Of a stretch of 64,000 nt of DNA, positions 62,394 through 64,000 are shown one piece after another. The DNA comes from Flavobacterium endoglycinae (GTDB lineage Bacteria > Bacteroidota > Bacteroidia > Flavobacteriales > Flavobacteriaceae). Both the position numbers and the translations under genes were made by a program. The DNA is taken from NCBI RefSeq assembly GCF_017352115.1, contig NZ_CP071448.1, forward strand, positions 372,001 through 436,000, given 5' to 3'. Each line of letters opens with the position of its first letter. The first letter of the stretch is position 1. Below the pieces are notes generated by a model. It saw only the letters and a list, made by a program, of their open reading frames with translations, searched no databases and had not been told where the DNA came from.

Positions 62394-64000
62394 TTACATT
62401 CCCTGCGCTTGGATCGCTGTAATAACTACTGTGTTGATAATATCATCAACAGTACAGCCACGACTTAAGTCATTTACAGGTTTGTTCAAACCTTGTAACA
62501 TCGGACCGATGGCTAAAGCTCCAGTTTCTCTTTGAACGGCTTTGTACGTATTATTTCCTGTATTTAAATCAGGGAAAATTAATACACTTGCTTGTCCTGC
62601 TACTTCAGAATCTGGCATTTTGCTTTTTCCTACGCTTAAATCTACCGCCGCATCGTACTGAATTGGACCTTCGATTTTTAAATCCGGTCTTTTTTCTTTT
62701 ACGATTGCAGTCGCTGTTCTCACTTTATCTACTTCATCGCCTTTTCCAGATGATCCTGAAGAATAGGAAAGCATGGCAATTTTTGGTTCAATTCCGAAAG
62801 CTAAACTTGATTCAGCTGATGAAATGGCAATTTCTGCCAATTGTTCTGCTGTTGGATTTGGGTTAATAGCACAATCTCCAAAAACCGAAACTCGATCTTC
62901 TAAACACATAAAAAATACAGAAGATACTACAGATGAATTGGGTTTTGTTTTAATGAACTGAAGTGCCGGCAAAATCGTATGTTGTGTAGTGTGCGCAGCG
63001 CCAGAAACCATTCCGTCCGCGTGACCTTTGTACACCATCATAGTTCCGAAATATGAAACGTCTTCCATTAAATCCCTTGCCATAGTAATACTTACATTTT
63101 TGGCTTTTCTAAGCTCGTAATATGTATTCGCGTAATCTTCATAAAGCTCCGATTCTTTCGGATTGATGATATTTACTTTTGAAAAATCCAATGTAATTCC
63201 AAGTTCAAGAACTTTACTTTCAATTTGTTTTTTATCTCCAATAATCGAAATATCAACTACATCCATATCCAATAATCTTGAGGCCGCAGTAATAATTCTA
63301 TCATCATTCCCTTCTGGAAGAACGATATGTTTTCGATGCTGTTTCGCTCTTTTAACCATGTTGTATTGAAACATTTTTGGTGTCATACCTTCTGCTTCAA
63401 AAGTGATTAATCTTTCCGATAAAGCGTCGTTATTAACGTATTTTTCAAAAGTGGTTATTGAAGTTTCAATTTTATGGGTGTTGTTGGCATAAATCTCAGA
63501 TTTTATCGAGCCAATTTTATTAGTTATGTGATACGTTCCGCCGTCAACCGTGATAATGGGCACAATGGCAGAAAGTCCTTCGATAAGTTTCAAAATACTT
63601 TCTTCTGGAACAATATTTCCTGTTAAGATAATTCCCGAAATAGTTGGGTAATTTACTGATTCATTGGCTTGTAAAGCTCCTAAAATGATATCCGAACGAT
63701 CGCCTGGTGTAATTACCAAGGCATTATCATGAAGGTGAACCAAATAATTATGAAGCTGCATGGCTCCAACGCTGTAATGACCGATTTCGTTATTGAGATA
63801 ATTTTCTCCAAACAAAACTTTTGCATCCAATACATTTACAATTTCCTGCATGGTTGGATTATTCAAAGTGGATATTAACGGAATTGTATTTATCAGAACA
63901 TGTGAAGGCAATGTTTTCTGCAGACTATTGGTAACCAATTCAATGTTTTCAGGTTGTACTTTATTGGCAAAAACCGATAGTACTTCAACTTCTTTTAATT
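62394..64000 (-). CDS. pta: Phosphate acetyltransferase, N-terminus beyond the window
   Basis: The frame stays open from the stop at 62394 to the right edge, so at least 535 codons are visible. The family's long form has about 700 residues, so roughly 160 N-terminal residues (AAA/BioD-like domain) are missing. Visible are a DRTGG-like middle domain (about first 200 residues seen) and the C-terminal PTA_PTB domain (MVKRAKQHRKHIVLPEGNDDR, MVSGAAHTTQHTILPAL, FGDCAINPNPTAEQLAEIA, SYSSGSSGKGDEV, PDLNTGNNTYKAVQRE). It makes acetyl phosphate from acetyl-CoA. It is the first visible gene of pta-ackA-DUF3995. Confidence 0.97.
   Translation of the reverse strand, partial: LKEVEVLSVFANKVQPENIELVTNSLQKTLPSHVLINTIPLISTLNNPTMQEIVNVLDAKVLFGENYLNNEIGHYSVGAMQLHNYLVHLHDNALVITPGDRSDIILGALQANESVNYPTISGIILTGNIVPEESILKLIEGLSAIVPIITVDGGTYHITNKIGSIKSEIYANNTHKIETSITTFEKYVNNDALSERLITFEAEGMTPKMFQYNMVKRAKQHRKHIVLPEGNDDRIITAASRLLDMDVVDISIIGDKKQIESKVLELGITLDFSKVNIINPKESELYEDYANTYYELRKAKNVSITMARDLMEDVSYFGTMMVYKGHADGMVSGAAHTTQHTILPALQFIKTKPNSSVVSSVFFMCLEDRVSVFGDCAINPNPTAEQLAEIAISSAESSLAFGIEPKIAMLSYSSGSSGKGDEVDKVRTATAIVKEKRPDLKIEGPIQYDAAVDLSVGKSKMPDSEVAGQASVLIFPDLNTGNNTYKAVQRETGALAIGPMLQGLNKPVNDLSRGCTVDDIINTVVITAIQAQGM

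Noticed and set aside
63936..63938. Apparent start of pta at a TTG codon
   Set aside because: The frame continues upstream to the window edge with family-like sequence (EVEVLSVFANKVQPENIEL), so this is an internal Leu codon.
1..64000. tRNA, rRNA, IS or prophage genes
   Set aside because: I scanned the gaps for tRNA-like arms, transposase or integrase motifs and phage genes and saw none.

Overview
The window looks like a Flavobacterium-type chromosome segment (Bacteroidota, Flavobacteriia). Reasons: roughly one-third GC, promoters of the TTG-N17-23-TAnnTTTG kind instead of -35/-10 boxes, AT-rich leaders without Shine-Dalgarno sequences, a SusC/SusD polysaccharide locus, a giant Ig-like repeat adhesin of the kind exported by type IX secretion, and gene neighbourhoods such as folP-DUF1599-BT_3928-tpiA-prmA-clpS. 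I see no rRNA, tRNA, CRISPR, IS transposase or prophage gene.

Layout. (1) 1-10000, minus: the first ~3330 codons of a giant secreted adhesin that runs off the left edge. Its visible distal third is a mosaic of nearly identical 80- and 82-residue repeats. About 1.1 kb of AT-rich DNA with three dyads lies upstream. (2) 11.1-19.3 kb: DUF6495 gene, rpsF-rpsR-rplI operon, an orphan LytTR response regulator, and the compact minus-strand run nadC-yihY-DUF2147-class B1 metallo-beta-lactamase-priA. (3) 19.4-27.2 kb: small housekeeping and stress genes (alkC, pirin, OsmC, GNAT, adenosine deaminase, ABM monooxygenase, rlmH, lipoprotein, folP). Nearly every intergenic gap here holds a long inverted repeat of a distinct family. 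(4) 27.2-36.5 kb: DUF1599, BT_3928, hydrolase, thioredoxin-like protein, tpiA, prmA and clpS, with a two-gene unknown cassette and a heptanucleotide microsatellite between tpiA and prmA. (5) 36.5-44.2 kb: sterol desaturase family, lysoplasmalogenase family, lipoprotein, kdsA, outer-membrane protein, YiiX-like hydrolase, an unknown gene pair, a COQ4-like protein and small membrane proteins. (6) 44.2-60.6 kb, all minus: M28 peptidase and a polysaccharide utilisation locus made of a membrane-anchored HTH regulator, susC, susD, GH144-type glucanase, esterase, GH3 beta-glucosidase, then (after a terminator) a glycerophosphodiesterase and a GH43-discoidin-FN3 protein. (7) 60.6-64 kb: DUF3995, ackA and pta (pta runs off the right edge).

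How the genes may work together. The GH144 + GH3 pair points to beta-1,2-glucan as substrate of the SusCD locus. The neighbouring esterase and phosphodiesterase would fit removal of succinyl and glycerophosphate substituents found on bacterial periplasmic glucans; that is my main functional hypothesis. The susC upstream region carries repeated TACATCAT octamers with 11-bp spacing that may be the operator of the adjacent regulator. Glucose released by the locus could feed overflow metabolism through Pta-AckA next door, but that link is only positional.
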